Source of the DNA: Acinetobacter bohemicus ANC 3994
Lineage (GTDB): Bacteria > Pseudomonadota > Gammaproteobacteria > Pseudomonadales > Moraxellaceae
NCBI RefSeq assembly: GCF_000367925.1
Contig: NZ_KB849164.1
Coordinates: 1-64,000, forward strand
Reading direction: 5' to 3'
DNA length: 64,000 nt
The notes under the pieces were generated by a model. The model was given only the letters and a program-made list of their open reading frames with translations. It was not told the origin of the DNA and made no database searches. Below, piece by piece: positions 12,077-21,334 of this stretch (within the stretch, counting starts at the first letter, position 1; every line of letters starts with the position of its first letter). A program made the position numbers and the translations under genes.

Positions 12077-12505
12077 TTAGATGTCCAAAACTTGTGGCTG
12101 TTGAGCAGTATGAGGATGCTCAGAACCAGCGTACACTTTCATTTTTTTGATCATTGCATAACCAAGAGGACCTTTTGGTAACATACCTTTTACAGCTTTT
12201 TCTAAAACTGTTTCAGGTTTGTGAGCAATTAACTTCTCGAAGTTAGTCTCACGGATACCACCAGGGAAACCAGTATGGCGATAGTATTTCTTATCCTGAG
12301 CTTTTTTACCTGTTACAGTAATTTCTTCAGCATTGATAACAACGATGTAATCGCCAGTGTCAACGTGCGGAGTATAAGAAGTTTTATGCTTACCGCGTAA
12401 ACGACGAGCGATTTCAGTCGCAAGGCGACCTAAAGTTTTGCCAGAAGCATCAACAACATACCAGTCATGTTGAACTTCAGCAGGCTTAGCGCTGAGAGTT
12501 TTCAT
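12077..12505 (-). CDS. rplM: 50S ribosomal protein L13
   Basis: 142 aa, matching bacterial L13. Conserved blocks are WYVVDASGKTLGRLAT, YTPHVDTGDYIVVINA, YRHTGFPGG and KGMLPKGPLG. It is the first gene of the rplM-rpsI operon on the minus strand, with a well-matched sigma70 promoter upstream. L13 is an early assembly protein of the 50S subunit. Confidence 0.99.
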   Translation of the reverse strand: MKTLSAKPAEVQHDWYVVDASGKTLGRLATEIARRLRGKHKTSYTPHVDTGDYIVVINAEEITVTGKKAQDKKYYRHTGFPGGIRETNFEKLIAHKPETVLEKAVKGMLPKGPLGYAMIKKMKVYAGSEHPHTAQQPQVLDI

Positions 12506-12622
12506 TAAACCACTACCTATTATAGTTGGTTTGGACTATGGAATCTGTCCAAACAAAAGGAGACCGAATTCTACCTGAAAGACAGGTGAATCACAATGAA
12601 AATATAGAATTTCAAGCGCTGT

Positions 12623-12651
12623 ATTATAGGCTATTGCTCAATATTTGACTA
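12623..12651 (-). promoter_or_regulatory. rplM-rpsI promoter
   Basis: On the minus strand TAGTCA (12651-12646) and a perfect TATAAT (12628-12623) are separated by 17 bases, leaving a leader of roughly 110 nt before the rplM ATG. That leader could carry autoregulation, but I did not identify a structure. Confidence 0.65.
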
Positions 12652-12718
12652 GTGACTTTTAAGATATTGTGCTATTTGTTTATTTTAATGAATATCAATG
12701 ATTTGATTTGAAATAAAA

Positions 12719-13141
12719 ATGCTGAAACTAAAAATAAAAACGACAGCTTAGCGTACTAAAGTTCAATTTATTGGGCTAATTTTATTTGCGCATATTTTGC
12801 CGGCATTATGTATCCCTTTGTATTCTCTTATCATTCAAGCTAATGCAGGGGTATGGATTATCTTTGTCTTATTGGCTGTAATGGTTGCTATTATGTGGGG
12901 TTTGGCTTTATTGCCTATTTTACTTTAGCTGATTGTACATTTTATTTTATGAGCGCCGATTGCTTACAGTCTCTTTCTGATGATGACTTTAAGTCTTGTA
13001 TATCTCCTGTATCGCTCTTTTCCTCTCATGCTTGATTGGCTTCTTAAAGCATGCAGCATTGCCTCTGTTATGGCTATTTTCATTTATATTGCATTATTTA
13101 TTGCTTATTTATCTGCTGCTATGGTTCCACCATCGTCCTAG
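12719..13141 (+). pseudogene. Decayed multi-span membrane protein gene
   Basis: From ATG 12719 one frame reads 140 codons to TAG 13139-13141 and is interrupted only by TAG at 12749, TAG at 12926 and TGA at 12950, with no frameshift. The reading is strongly hydrophobic (GLILFAHILPALCIPLYSLI; WIIFVLLAVMVAIMWGLALL; SVMAIFIYIALFIAYLSAAM), about four membrane spans. Each stop is one transition from a sense codon (CAG, CAG, TGG). It lies just upstream of pdxA on the same strand. The family is not recognised. Confidence 0.65.
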
Positions 13142-13222
13142 CTAAAAACATAAAAAGCAACGGCATTTATTTTCTAGATTCAGTAAAATAGCGGCACTGA
13201 AATAAGTCTGCATAGGTCAGCC

Positions 13223-14191
13223 ATGCTTCCTCTATATGTCACCAGCGGTGAGCCTGCTGGTATCGGTCCTGATATTTGCCTAAGTTTGGCAGATCGAATT
13301 GATGAGCGTCCAATTGTGGTTTTGGCAGATATTCATATGCTGAAGCAGCGGGCTGAAATTTTAAATCAGCAGATAGAATTGATTGAGTATCAAGGACAAT
13401 CTAATACATCTGCACAGGGGCAACTTTATGTGGAGCATGTTGGATTAAATACAGAGGTTGTTTTAGGGAAATTAAATGCTCAAAATTCAGCTTATGTACT
13501 CGAACAATTACGTCGTTCAGCCGATTATGCCATGCAGGGTAAAAGTGTAGGCGTTGCAACGGCACCCGTACAGAAATCAATTATCAATGATGCAGGCATT
13601 CATTTCAGTGGGCACACCGAATATTACCAAGAGTTTGCGGGTGTTGAACGTGTGGTCATGATGCTGGCAACCAAGACTTTAAGGGTTGCATTGGCAACCA
13701 CGCATCTTGCATTACGGGATGTGCCAGATGCCATTACCGCAGAGCGTCTGCATCAAGTGATTGATATTTTAATTTATGATTTAAAAACTAAATTTAAGAT
13801 AGATCAGCCGCATATTTTGGTCTGTGGCTTAAATCCTCATGCAGGTGAAGACGGTTATTTAGGCCGTGAAGAGATTGAAGTGATTAATCCAGTGCTTGAA
13901 AGCTATCGTGCACAAGGCATTGATATGAGTTTAAGCCTTCCTGCCGATACCTTATTTACCCCTGAAAATTTAAAAGATGCAGATGCAGTTTTGGCGATGT
14001 ATCACGATCAAGGCTTACCTGTGTTAAAATCTCAAGGATTTGGTGAAGCCATTAATATTACTTTAGGCTTACCGTTTATTCGTACTTCTGTAGATCATGG
14101 TACAGCACTCTCCCTTGCAGGTACTGGACTGGCAAAAAGTTCAAGTTTGCACGTTGCTGTCGATTTAGCCCTTGATTTAGCCCGTCACTGA
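13223..14191 (+). CDS. pdxA: 4-hydroxythreonine-4-phosphate dehydrogenase
   Basis: 322 aa, usual length. PdxA oxidises 4-phosphohydroxy-L-threonine in the DXP-dependent pyridoxal phosphate pathway. Visible landmarks are TSGEPAGIGPDICL at the N-terminus, metal-ligand region GHTEYYQEFA near residue 131, and the C-terminal HDQGLPVLKSQGFGEAINIT followed by RTSVDHGTALSLAGTG. The enzyme is a cytosolic homodimer needing a divalent metal. It is the first gene of pdxA-rsmA-apaH, a conserved gammaproteobacterial order. Confidence 0.97.
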   Translation: MLPLYVTSGEPAGIGPDICLSLADRIDERPIVVLADIHMLKQRAEILNQQIELIEYQGQSNTSAQGQLYVEHVGLNTEVVLGKLNAQNSAYVLEQLRRSADYAMQGKSVGVATAPVQKSIINDAGIHFSGHTEYYQEFAGVERVVMMLATKTLRVALATTHLALRDVPDAITAERLHQVIDILIYDLKTKFKIDQPHILVCGLNPHAGEDGYLGREEIEVINPVLESYRAQGIDMSLSLPADTLFTPENLKDADAVLAMYHDQGLPVLKSQGFGEAINITLGLPFIRTSVDHGTALSLAGTGLAKSSSLHVAVDLALDLARH

Positions 14192-14228
14192 TTTTTTGGT
14201 GAATAACCTTCACGTTGGAACTGTTTTT

Positions 14229-15041
14229 ATGTATCAGATTAATGCCCTAAACCCAAAAGAAGAAGGGCATCAGGCTCGAAAACGATTTGGTCAAAACTTT
14301 TTACATGATCAACGTGTGATTGCCAAAATTGTGCGATCGGTCAATCCGCGTGCTGGTGAAAATATTGTTGAAATTGGTCCCGGTCTTGCAGCATTAACTT
14401 CGCCTTTGATTGGTGAGTGTGATGCTTTAACGGTCATTGAGCTGGATCGTGACTTGGCAGCGGGTTTACCGGGTCGTGTGCCACATCCTGAGCGTTTGAC
14501 TATTGTTGAAGCTGATGCTTTGAAATATGACTATACCGCGTTGTTTCAAGAAGCTCGCCCATTACGTGTCGTCGGGAACTTGCCTTATAACATTTCAACG
14601 CCACTACTTTTTCATCTCTTGGAATTTGGCGATAAAATTAAAGACATGCATTTCATGTTGCAAAAAGAAGTGGTTGATCGTATTACCGCTGCTCCAAATA
14701 CCAAAGAATATGGCCGTTTATCAGTCATGATTCAGTATTATTGCAAACCGACATTTTTATTCGAAGTACCACCGGGGTCTTTTAATCCACCACCGAAAGT
14801 GACTTCTGCTGTGTTCCGTTTAGAGCCTTATGCGGTGAAACCCGTGATCGCTAAAAATGAAAAAGCTTTGGCCCGTTTGGTTTCGCACGTCTTTACGCAG
14901 CGTCGTAAAACTTTGCGTAATAGTTTGAAAGGGATGTTAGTAGAAGAAGCTTTCGAAAATGTAGGCATCGACCCGATGGCACGTCCAGAAACTTTAACGA
15001 TGGCTCAATTTGTTGCTTTGTCAGATCAAATGGTGGCTTAA
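14229..15041 (+). CDS. rsmA: 16S rRNA dimethyladenosine transferase
   Basis: 270 aa from ATG 14229; an upstream in-frame TTG at 14196 is a poorer start. RsmA/KsgA dimethylates two adjacent adenosines in the 3'-terminal hairpin of 16S rRNA. Seen are the N-terminal ARKRFGQNFLHDQ, the SAM-binding VEIGPGLAALT, the catalytic NLPYNIST motif, and VPPGSFNPPPKVTSAV in the C-terminal part. It follows pdxA by about 37 bases and precedes apaH by 2. Confidence 0.97.
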   Translation: MYQINALNPKEEGHQARKRFGQNFLHDQRVIAKIVRSVNPRAGENIVEIGPGLAALTSPLIGECDALTVIELDRDLAAGLPGRVPHPERLTIVEADALKYDYTALFQEARPLRVVGNLPYNISTPLLFHLLEFGDKIKDMHFMLQKEVVDRITAAPNTKEYGRLSVMIQYYCKPTFLFEVPPGSFNPPPKVTSAVFRLEPYAVKPVIAKNEKALARLVSHVFTQRRKTLRNSLKGMLVEEAFENVGIDPMARPETLTMAQFVALSDQMVA

Positions 15042-15043
15042 AC

Positions 15044-15892
15044 GTGGCTCGCTCCGATATTAGACACAACTATGTGATTGGTGATGTTCAGGGCTGTTTT
15101 GAAGCCTTGAAAGCCTTACTCAAAGAAATTAAGTTTGATCCCGATCAGGATTTTATTTGGTTTGCAGGCGATTTGGTTGCCCGTGGTGAAAATTCAATTG
15201 GTGTACTGCGTTTTGTGAAAAAATTGGTTGATCGTGGTGTTGCTGCAACGGTATTGGGCAATCATGACTTAACCCTTTTAGCCTGTGCACGTGGCGTAAA
15301 AGAGCTCAAAGATAAAGACAATACGCGTGATGTGATTGATGCAATTGACAGTGATGATTTGATTGATTGGCTACGTAAACAGCCGTTATGTCTTTTTCCG
15401 ACTGAGCACACTATTTTGACGCATGCCGGTATTCCATGTATTTGGTCGGCAGAGCAAACATTTGCTTTCGCTAAAGAAGTTGAAGCCATGATTAGTCATG
15501 AAAATTTTGACTTGGTGGATACTTTCTTAGCCGAGATGTACGGTAAACAACCGGATTTGTGGTCACATGATCTTGAAGGTAATGCGCGTTTACGCTGTAT
15601 TACCAACTATTTAACCCGTATGCGTTTAACCAATGCGGAAGGGAAAATGGAATTCAGTTTTAAAGATTCACTTGACGATCCAATGCCTGCTGGTTTCCAG
15701 CCTTGGTTTGAGTTTGAGTCGGAAGCTGCCAAAACGCATCAGATTATTTTTGGTCATTGGGCGGCATTACAGGGTAAAACTATTAATTCTCAGATTCAAA
15801 ATGTCGACGGTGGTTGTGTGTGGGGCAATCAACTGGTTGCTTATCGCTTAGAAGACAAAGAAATTTTTAAAGTTGATAATTCAATACTTTAA
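15044..15892 (+). CDS. apaH: Diadenosine tetraphosphatase, symmetrical
   Basis: 282 aa with a GTG start 2 bases after the rsmA stop. ApaH hydrolyses Ap4A to two ADP. The metallophosphatase motifs are GDVQGCFEAL (residues ~13-22), WFAGDLVARGENS, LGNHDLTLL, and HAGI. E. coli and Pseudomonas share rsmA-apaH linkage. A terminator follows at 15961. Confidence 0.96.
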   Translation: MARSDIRHNYVIGDVQGCFEALKALLKEIKFDPDQDFIWFAGDLVARGENSIGVLRFVKKLVDRGVAATVLGNHDLTLLACARGVKELKDKDNTRDVIDAIDSDDLIDWLRKQPLCLFPTEHTILTHAGIPCIWSAEQTFAFAKEVEAMISHENFDLVDTFLAEMYGKQPDLWSHDLEGNARLRCITNYLTRMRLTNAEGKMEFSFKDSLDDPMPAGFQPWFEFESEAAKTHQIIFGHWAALQGKTINSQIQNVDGGCVWGNQLVAYRLEDKEIFKVDNSIL

Positions 15893-15960
15893 TTTTTAGC
15901 TTTATTTTAAAAGCGGATCTAAGTGACATTATCTTGTCTAGTCTGTCCAGTTCTAAAATA

Positions 15961-15988
15961 AAAAAAGCCGCAAAATTGCGGCTTTTTT
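15961..15988. terminator. Bidirectional terminator, apaH / DUF2147
   Basis: AAAAAAGCCGCAA / TTGCGGCTTTTTT with a 2-base loop, placed between the converging apaH and DUF2147 genes and suited to both. Confidence 0.9.
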
Positions 15989-15998
15989 CTAGTGCAGC

Positions 15999-16451
15999 TT
16001 AGTCTAGACGAATCCAAGTTTGATTGCGTCCTAATGCTGAAACACCCATATAGGCTCTGAGGGTTAAGCGTTTGCCTGATGCACTCAATTTCATTTTTGC
16101 ATCATAGAGTTTGCCCGCAAGTGGATCAATCACGCGGCCATGTTCATAGCTGTTGGTGCCTTCCACGTGCTTCAAACCCTTAAGAAGCTCCATGCCTAAA
16201 ATAGGTTTGTTGGTATATGGCGCTGGGCATTTATTACATATTTCTCTTGGTGTATAACCCGGACGAGGCGTGATTTTCACAATTTGGCCCGTATAGGTGC
16301 CGTTGCTTTCTTTACTGATTTGAATCACTGCTTTGGGAGAGCCGGTTTTATCATCAATTTGTTGCCACGTACCGCTTAAATCCTGCGCCAGTGCAGATCC
16401 ACTTATTGCAGCACCAAGCAGCAGAAGTCCTAATTTCAAATTTAGCTTCAT
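15999..16451 (-). CDS. DUF2147 exported protein (copy 1)
   Basis: 150 aa with signal peptide: basic start MKLNLKLG, hydrophobic LLLLGAAISGSALA, likely cut before QDLSGTWQQ. The mature part is one DUF2147 domain: GTWQQIDDKTGSPKAVIQI, KITPRPGYTPRE, a CNKCPAPY cysteine pair, PILGMELLKGL, and the C-terminal NQTWIRLD. Function is unknown; the fold is likely a small beta-rich periplasmic domain. It is one of three adjacent paralogues on this strand. Confidence 0.88.
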   Translation of the reverse strand: MKLNLKLGLLLLGAAISGSALAQDLSGTWQQIDDKTGSPKAVIQISKESNGTYTGQIVKITPRPGYTPREICNKCPAPYTNKPILGMELLKGLKHVEGTNSYEHGRVIDPLAGKLYDAKMKLSASGKRLTLRAYMGVSALGRNQTWIRLD

Positions 16452-16504
16452 AAATATTCCTATGCGATTCCATCGCCACTTTAAACTTTAATTGGCGCAA
16501 AAGC

Positions 16505-16951
16505 CTATTCTTGGCGAATCCAAGTTTGTGTGCGGCCAATAGCAGAAATGCCGATATAGCCCCTTAACAGCAGGCGTTTACCATTAGTTGATTGTTTTCC
16601 TTTCAGATTGTAAATCTTACCAGAAAGAGGATCAAGAATTTGACCGCCAGCGTACAGGTTTTCTCCTTCAAATTTTAAATTTTTAAAGATTTCTAAACCC
16701 AAAATTGGCTGATCTGTATAAGGCGAAGGACAATTGACGCATTTTTCCCGAGGGGTATAGCCTAGGCGAGGGGTAATTTTAACAACTTTTCCTGTAAAGG
16801 TATTATTTGAACTTCTATGAATTTCAATAATGGCTTTTGGTGAACCTGTTTTATCATCAATTTGTTGCCATGTTCCTGATAGATCTTGTGCCAATACATT
16901 TCCACTGAAAAATAAACTGGCAAAAGTAACAAGCAAAATATTCTTTTTCAT
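16505..16951 (-). CDS. DUF2147 exported protein (copy 2)
   Basis: 148 aa from ATG 16951, with AAAGGAA upstream. Signal peptide MKKNILLVTFASLFFSGNVLA precedes QDLSGTWQQ. The same landmarks as copy 1 are present (KITPRLGYTPRE, CVNCPSPY, PILGLEIF, QTWIRQE), but the sequence has drifted more. The longer upstream reading lacks a ribosome site. Confidence 0.86.
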   Translation of the reverse strand: MKKNILLVTFASLFFSGNVLAQDLSGTWQQIDDKTGSPKAIIEIHRSSNNTFTGKVVKITPRLGYTPREKCVNCPSPYTDQPILGLEIFKNLKFEGENLYAGGQILDPLSGKIYNLKGKQSTNGKRLLLRGYIGISAIGRTQTWIRQE

Positions 16952-17080
16952 ATCAATTCCTTTGCTTATGGAGAGTAATTTTTTTATCCAATAAGCACAT
17001 CTTATGATTGTCTGGGAATTAGTCAATATATTGCGTCATAAAAAACAATAATAATGTGAATGATTTAAATAACGGTGAAT

Positions 17081-17107
17081 AAAAAAGCCACATAGTGTGA
17101 CTTTTTG
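17081..17107 (-). terminator. Terminator after DUF2147 copy 3
   Basis: AAAAAGCCACA / TGTGACTTTTT, complete on the minus strand through one G-T pair, 14 bases after the copy 3 stop. Copies 1 and 2 therefore probably have their own promoter. Confidence 0.7.
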
Positions 17108-17120
17108 TCAGGATGAGACA

Positions 17121-17567
17121 TTAATCATTTTTGATCCACGTTTGACTACGTCCTAAGGCCGAAATACCGACATAACCACGTAAATTTAGACGTTTGCCAT
17201 TGGGACTCAATTTTGCTTTCATGCTGTAAATATTGCCAGAAAGTGGGTCGATAATTTTACCGCCACTAAAATTTAGTCCTTCAACGTATTTTAACCCAGT
17301 TAACACATCCATCCCCAGAATAGGTTTATTGGTATACGGTGCTGGACAGTTGATACAGGTTTCTTTAGGTGTATAGCCTGGACGAGGCGTTATTTTGATA
17401 ACTTTTGCGGTAAATGTGCCATTTGCTTCTTGGCGAATCTCAAGAATCGCTTTTGATGAACCTGTTTTATCATCAATATTTTTCCATGTCCCCGTGATGT
17501 CTTGTGCAAAGGCAAGACTACTAAGCGAAGAAAAAACCACTGCTGTTAAAATTTTAACACTTTCCAT
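17121..17567 (-). CDS. DUF2147 exported protein (copy 3)
   Basis: 148 aa from ATG 17567, with AAGGAA eight bases upstream; a TTG lies two codons before. Signal peptide VKILTAVVFSSLSSLAFA precedes QDITGTWKN. It shares KITPRPGYTPKE, CINCPAPY, PILGMDVL and SQTWIKND with copies 1 and 2. It is first in transcription order. Confidence 0.86.
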   Translation of the reverse strand: MESVKILTAVVFSSLSSLAFAQDITGTWKNIDDKTGSSKAILEIRQEANGTFTAKVIKITPRPGYTPKETCINCPAPYTNKPILGMDVLTGLKYVEGLNFSGGKIIDPLSGNIYSMKAKLSPNGKRLNLRGYVGISALGRSQTWIKND

Positions 17568-17662
17568 TAACAAATTCCTTTTTGATAATTTTGTGACTCA
17601 TTTTCATTCTAGATTTATTTTTTATACTAAACAATCATTTGTTTGTTATTGTGATTTTTGAG

Positions 17663-18337
17663 TCACATTTTTTGTAAATAGAGTATAAATGTTGGCAACC
17701 AGATGGCCGTAAATACGGCATTTACTGCCATACCAAAAGCCGCATAGCGTCCAGCAATGCTACCTCTTTGCCATGCTTGGGCTGTACCAATGGCATGTGC
17801 AGCTAAGCCTAATGCCAAGCCAGATGCTCTTTCATCATGAATATGACGCAAGATAAATGGGGAAAATGCAGCACCAATCACACCAGATAAAATTACAATC
17901 AGAATGACTAAGCTGAGTGGGGCATGCAGTAGCGTAGCGATATTAATTGCAATCGGCGTGGTCACAGCACGTGTTGAAAATGCCATAATGCTTGCATCTG
18001 ACATATGTAATAAATAAGCAAGTCCCATGGGCAATGCCACGGCACTGATACTGGCAAAGACCAAAATACCAACAATTGCTTTGAGGGGTAAGTCGTCATA
18101 ACGCATGGCTGCCAGCGGAATGGCTAAGGCAACAGTGACGTAACCGAGTAAATGATTAAAAAGCGGATTAACTTGGTTCATATATGATTCATAAGGCATA
18201 CCAAAGACAAACAACAGCCCAATAATGAAGAACATACCAATCACGATGACCGGAACTTGTGGAAGTTTTTTATTGATAGGTTTAGCAATCAGATAAGCCA
18301 TCAGCGTGATGATAAAACCAGAAAGTACTGCGAACAT
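17663..18337 (-). CDS. lrgB: LrgB/CidB-family membrane protein
   Basis: 224 aa with about six to seven membrane spans and the LrgB block AFSTRAVTTPIAINIATLLH, followed by IVILSGVIGAAFSPFILRHI and SGLALGLAAHAIGTAQAW. LrgAB systems were first described as holin/antiholin-like modulators of murein hydrolysis and lysis; in several bacteria they move pyruvate or related small acids. The gene follows lrgA by 9 bases, so the pair should be cotranscribed. Confidence 0.88.
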   Translation of the reverse strand: MFAVLSGFIITLMAYLIAKPINKKLPQVPVIVIGMFFIIGLLFVFGMPYESYMNQVNPLFNHLLGYVTVALAIPLAAMRYDDLPLKAIVGILVFASISAVALPMGLAYLLHMSDASIMAFSTRAVTTPIAINIATLLHAPLSLVILIVILSGVIGAAFSPFILRHIHDERASGLALGLAAHAIGTAQAWQRGSIAGRYAAFGMAVNAVFTAIWLPTFILYLQKM

Positions 18338-18346
18338 ATGATTTCC

Positions 18347-18718
18347 CTATAACCAGCGTTTGGCCATTTTTGCATACACCCATAATGGAATAAGGGTACT
18401 GATGAACATGACGATGAGAAAAAGAGGAATTTCTTTGCCCATTTGCACCAACATAATCAGTGAACCTGCACTAATGGGTAAAAAGGCAAAAGCACTTTCT
18501 TTCATAATTTTATTGTTGGTATCGACTAAACGGGCTGGTAATTTATGCACATTTCTCCAAACCAGTAATGTCATTAATAAAGCAATTAAACCGACGAGAT
18601 TGCCTAATTCAGGATGATTGAATTGTGTCATTAACCAAACTGCTCCCTCACGAAAGCAGATGATTAATGCCAGTGTACCGATCCATGCAGGCCAGTCGAT
18701 TCTTTTTATCCAGTCCAT
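18347..18718 (-). CDS. lrgA: LrgA/CidA-family membrane protein
   Basis: 123 aa from ATG 18718 (a TTG is three codons upstream). Four membrane spans are visible: WIGTLALIICFREGAVWLM, LVGLIALLMTLLVW, FLPISAGSLIMLVQMG and FLIVMFISTLIPLWVYA. Size and topology fit the LrgA/CidA family. It is first gene of the lrgAB pair. Confidence 0.82.
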   Translation of the reverse strand: MDWIKRIDWPAWIGTLALIICFREGAVWLMTQFNHPELGNLVGLIALLMTLLVWRNVHKLPARLVDTNNKIMKESAFAFLPISAGSLIMLVQMGKEIPLFLIVMFISTLIPLWVYAKMAKRWL

Positions 18719-18761
18719 GTTTACCAAACTTTAAAATTATACTTATCACGTTTTAACCGAT

Positions 18762-20114
18762 TTATCTTTTAATTTCAAATTCCTCAAGCGGTCTTTTAAA
18801 CTGGGTGGCTTTATGACCTAGAATTTCATCAATCGGTAGGTGGGCTTGTTTAATCAATTGTTCCAGCTTTTGTGGGGCAATAATGACATGTAAATGCAGG
18901 TTACCTTGATCATCATAATTTTCAGTTTGAATGACATTGAGTGCATACAATTGAGTGCGCAATTTTCCATATTCTGGTTTTAACACCAACTCGAAGCTTT
19001 GCAGTTGCCCCATCAAGCATTCTTGAACGGCTTGGCGTAATAGGTTTAAGCCTTGTTTAGAATGTGCCGAGACATAGACACGATCGGGTAGATGCGGCTT
19101 GGCATAGACAATTTTGGCATCTTCGCCACTAACATCTATTTTGTTATAGACACGTAGTACAGGAACGTCCACCCCGATTTCTTTTAAAACTTTCTCAACT
19201 GCTTCAATTTGCTCCATCATATCGGGACTACTAGAGTCAATAACATGGAGCAGTAAAGTCGCCTCTAAAGTTTCCTCAAGCGTGGCTTTAAAGGATTCTA
19301 CCAAAGCATGTGCGAGGTTGCGGACGAAACCCACGGTATCTGCAAGGACTAAAGCACCAATACCATCCCAATTTAAACGGCGTAAAGTCGGATCTAGCGT
19401 TGCAAATAATTGATCTGCCGCATAAACGTCAGAGCGGGCGAGTATATTGAATAATGTAGATTTACCTGCATTGGTATAACCCACTAGAGAGACCGTTGGA
19501 ATAGCAGCTTTTTGTCGTGCAGCACGACCTTGGATACGGGTTTGGCGAACTTTTTCCAGCTTGTCTTTTAGCTGTCCAATACGTAAACGCAGTAAGCGAC
19601 GGTCTGTTTCCAGTTGCGTTTCACCTGGTCCACGTAAACCAATACCACCTTTTTGACTGTCTAAACTAATGCCACTACCGACTAGTCGAGAAGACAAATA
19701 GTCCAATTGTGCCAATTCAACTTGCAGTTTACCTTCATGGGTACGTGCGCGTTGTGCAAAGATATCTAAAATGAGGCGAGTACGGTCGATGACCCGACAT
19801 TGCATCACTCGTTCTAAATTACGTTCTTGTGAGGGGCTGAGGGCATGATCAAAAATCACCAAATCTGCTTCTAAAGCTTTTGCTAATTCAGCGATTTCTT
19901 CAGCCTTTCCTGAACCGATAAACAGTTTAGGATCTGGTTTAATGCGTTGAGCGGTAATGTGTTCTAGAATTTCAGCACCAGCAGACTGCGCCAATAAGCG
20001 AAATTCTTCAACATCAAGGTCATCTAACAGTTGTACGGATACACTGACTAATATGGCGCGGTTGCTATCTTGATGTTGTTCAATATATTCCACTAAATGC
20101 AATCTCAACGACAT
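18762..20114 (-). CDS. hflX: Ribosome-associated GTPase HflX
   Basis: 450 aa. The N-terminal HflX domain is followed by the GTPase: G1 GYTNAGKST, G3 ADTVGF, G4 YNKIDVSG. The glycine-rich linker GGIGLRGPGETQLETDRRLL is diagnostic. HflX splits or rescues stalled 70S ribosomes under heat and antibiotic stress. In enterobacteria it follows hfq, but no hfq is present here. Confidence 0.96.
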   Translation of the reverse strand: MSLRLHLVEYIEQHQDSNRAILVSVSVQLLDDLDVEEFRLLAQSAGAEILEHITAQRIKPDPKLFIGSGKAEEIAELAKALEADLVIFDHALSPSQERNLERVMQCRVIDRTRLILDIFAQRARTHEGKLQVELAQLDYLSSRLVGSGISLDSQKGGIGLRGPGETQLETDRRLLRLRIGQLKDKLEKVRQTRIQGRAARQKAAIPTVSLVGYTNAGKSTLFNILARSDVYAADQLFATLDPTLRRLNWDGIGALVLADTVGFVRNLAHALVESFKATLEETLEATLLLHVIDSSSPDMMEQIEAVEKVLKEIGVDVPVLRVYNKIDVSGEDAKIVYAKPHLPDRVYVSAHSKQGLNLLRQAVQECLMGQLQSFELVLKPEYGKLRTQLYALNVIQTENYDDQGNLHLHVIIAPQKLEQLIKQAHLPIDEILGHKATQFKRPLEEFEIKR

Positions 20115-20473
20115 GAAAACTTTATTTTAGTGGAAAATTACTGCTGATAGTAAAAAATAGCGAAAAGTTCAGCATGCATCGTAACAAAACGTTGAGTGAA
20201 CAAAAATAAGGCCATGATTTGTCAGTATGATGAACCTTCATTGATTTTAACTGGCTGACAGTATTAATCATTTTAAGGCTTGAAGATGTTTATATTGGCT
20301 ATATCGCTGTGGGTAGAATGGGTATTTTTGTTTAAAGCACTGACTTAGTCATTTTAATCATGCAGCAAAAAACCATCGGGCGGTTTTTATGATCAATGCA
20401 AGATGAAAATGAACAGTATAGAATGGCAGCAACTGAACGATTAATGCTGTATCTGGTAATTAGTGATCAATCT

Positions 20474-21292
20474 ATGACTCAATCCTCTGTAACTGAAAGT
20501 TCGTCGTTAAATAGCATGTCTAAATTTTTGTTATATAGTAAAAAATTGTTGGCTGGTTTGGGAGCGATTCTTCAAGGGTTTTATTTGGTTTTTCGTCATC
20601 GTTTATATAAAGATCCGAACAACCCAAATAATACGCGCTATGTGCAACACTTTTGCCGCCAGTTAAGCAAAGTATTTAATATTGAAGTTCAAATTCATGG
20701 GCAGATTCCAAGACAATCTGCTTTATGGGTGAGTAATCATATTTCTTGGTTAGATGTTGCTGTTTTAGGTTCAGGCGCTCGGGTGTTCTTTTTAGCAAAA
20801 GCTGAAATTGAAAAATGGCCATTATTTGGAAAATTGGCTAAAGGTGGCGGAACGCTGTTTATTAAACGGGGTTCTGGTGATTCAGTTAAAATTCGTGAAC
20901 AAATTACCGCGTTCTTAAAGCAAGATATTCCAGTATTGTTTTTTCCTGAAGCAACCACTTCTGATGGTTCAAAAATAAAAAAAATCTATGGGCGTATTTT
21001 AGGTGCAGCGATTGAGGCCAATCGTCCGATACAAATTTGTTTAATTTGTTATGTGAATCAACATGGACAATTGGATATGGTCGCGCCGTTTGTCGGTCAT
21101 TTAAGTTTTATCGATCATGTCAAAAATGTCTTGGAAATGCCTAAAGTGACAGCTCATTTAATGACATTGCCGGCAATTTCGGTTGAGGGGCATACCGTCG
21201 AAACCTTGACTCAAGAAGTGCAAACCAAAATGGTTGAAGGTTTAGCGCAATTACAGCAACGAGTTCTGCAAACCGATAGCGTAAATGACTAA
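20474..21292 (+). CDS. 1-acyl-sn-glycerol-3-phosphate acyltransferase-like
   Basis: 272 aa from ATG 20474; an upstream ATG at 20396 would add 26 unremarkable residues and neither has a clear ribosome site. The PlsC motifs are all present: NHISWLD (HX4D), KAEIEKWPLFGKLAKGGGTLFIKRG, FFPEATTSDGS and the later IQICLICY block. It should transfer an acyl chain to lysophosphatidate or a lysophospholipid at the inner membrane. It faces a convergent phospholipase D-like gene. Confidence 0.85.
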   Translation: MTQSSVTESSSLNSMSKFLLYSKKLLAGLGAILQGFYLVFRHRLYKDPNNPNNTRYVQHFCRQLSKVFNIEVQIHGQIPRQSALWVSNHISWLDVAVLGSGARVFFLAKAEIEKWPLFGKLAKGGGTLFIKRGSGDSVKIREQITAFLKQDIPVLFFPEATTSDGSKIKKIYGRILGAAIEANRPIQICLICYVNQHGQLDMVAPFVGHLSFIDHVKNVLEMPKVTAHLMTLPAISVEGHTVETLTQEVQTKMVEGLAQLQQRVLQTDSVND

Positions 21293-21334
21293 AGATGAAC
21301 GGCGAAGGAAAACAGTGCGTCTAGCAAAGAAGGC

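Noticed and set aside
12719..13141. Stop-codon readthrough or recoding
   Set aside because: Stops include both TAG and TGA, with no SECIS- or pyrrolysine-type context; pseudogene decay is simpler.
20396..20473. Extended N-terminus of the acyltransferase
   Set aside because: The extra residues look unlike the family and have no ribosome site, though the start remains uncertain.
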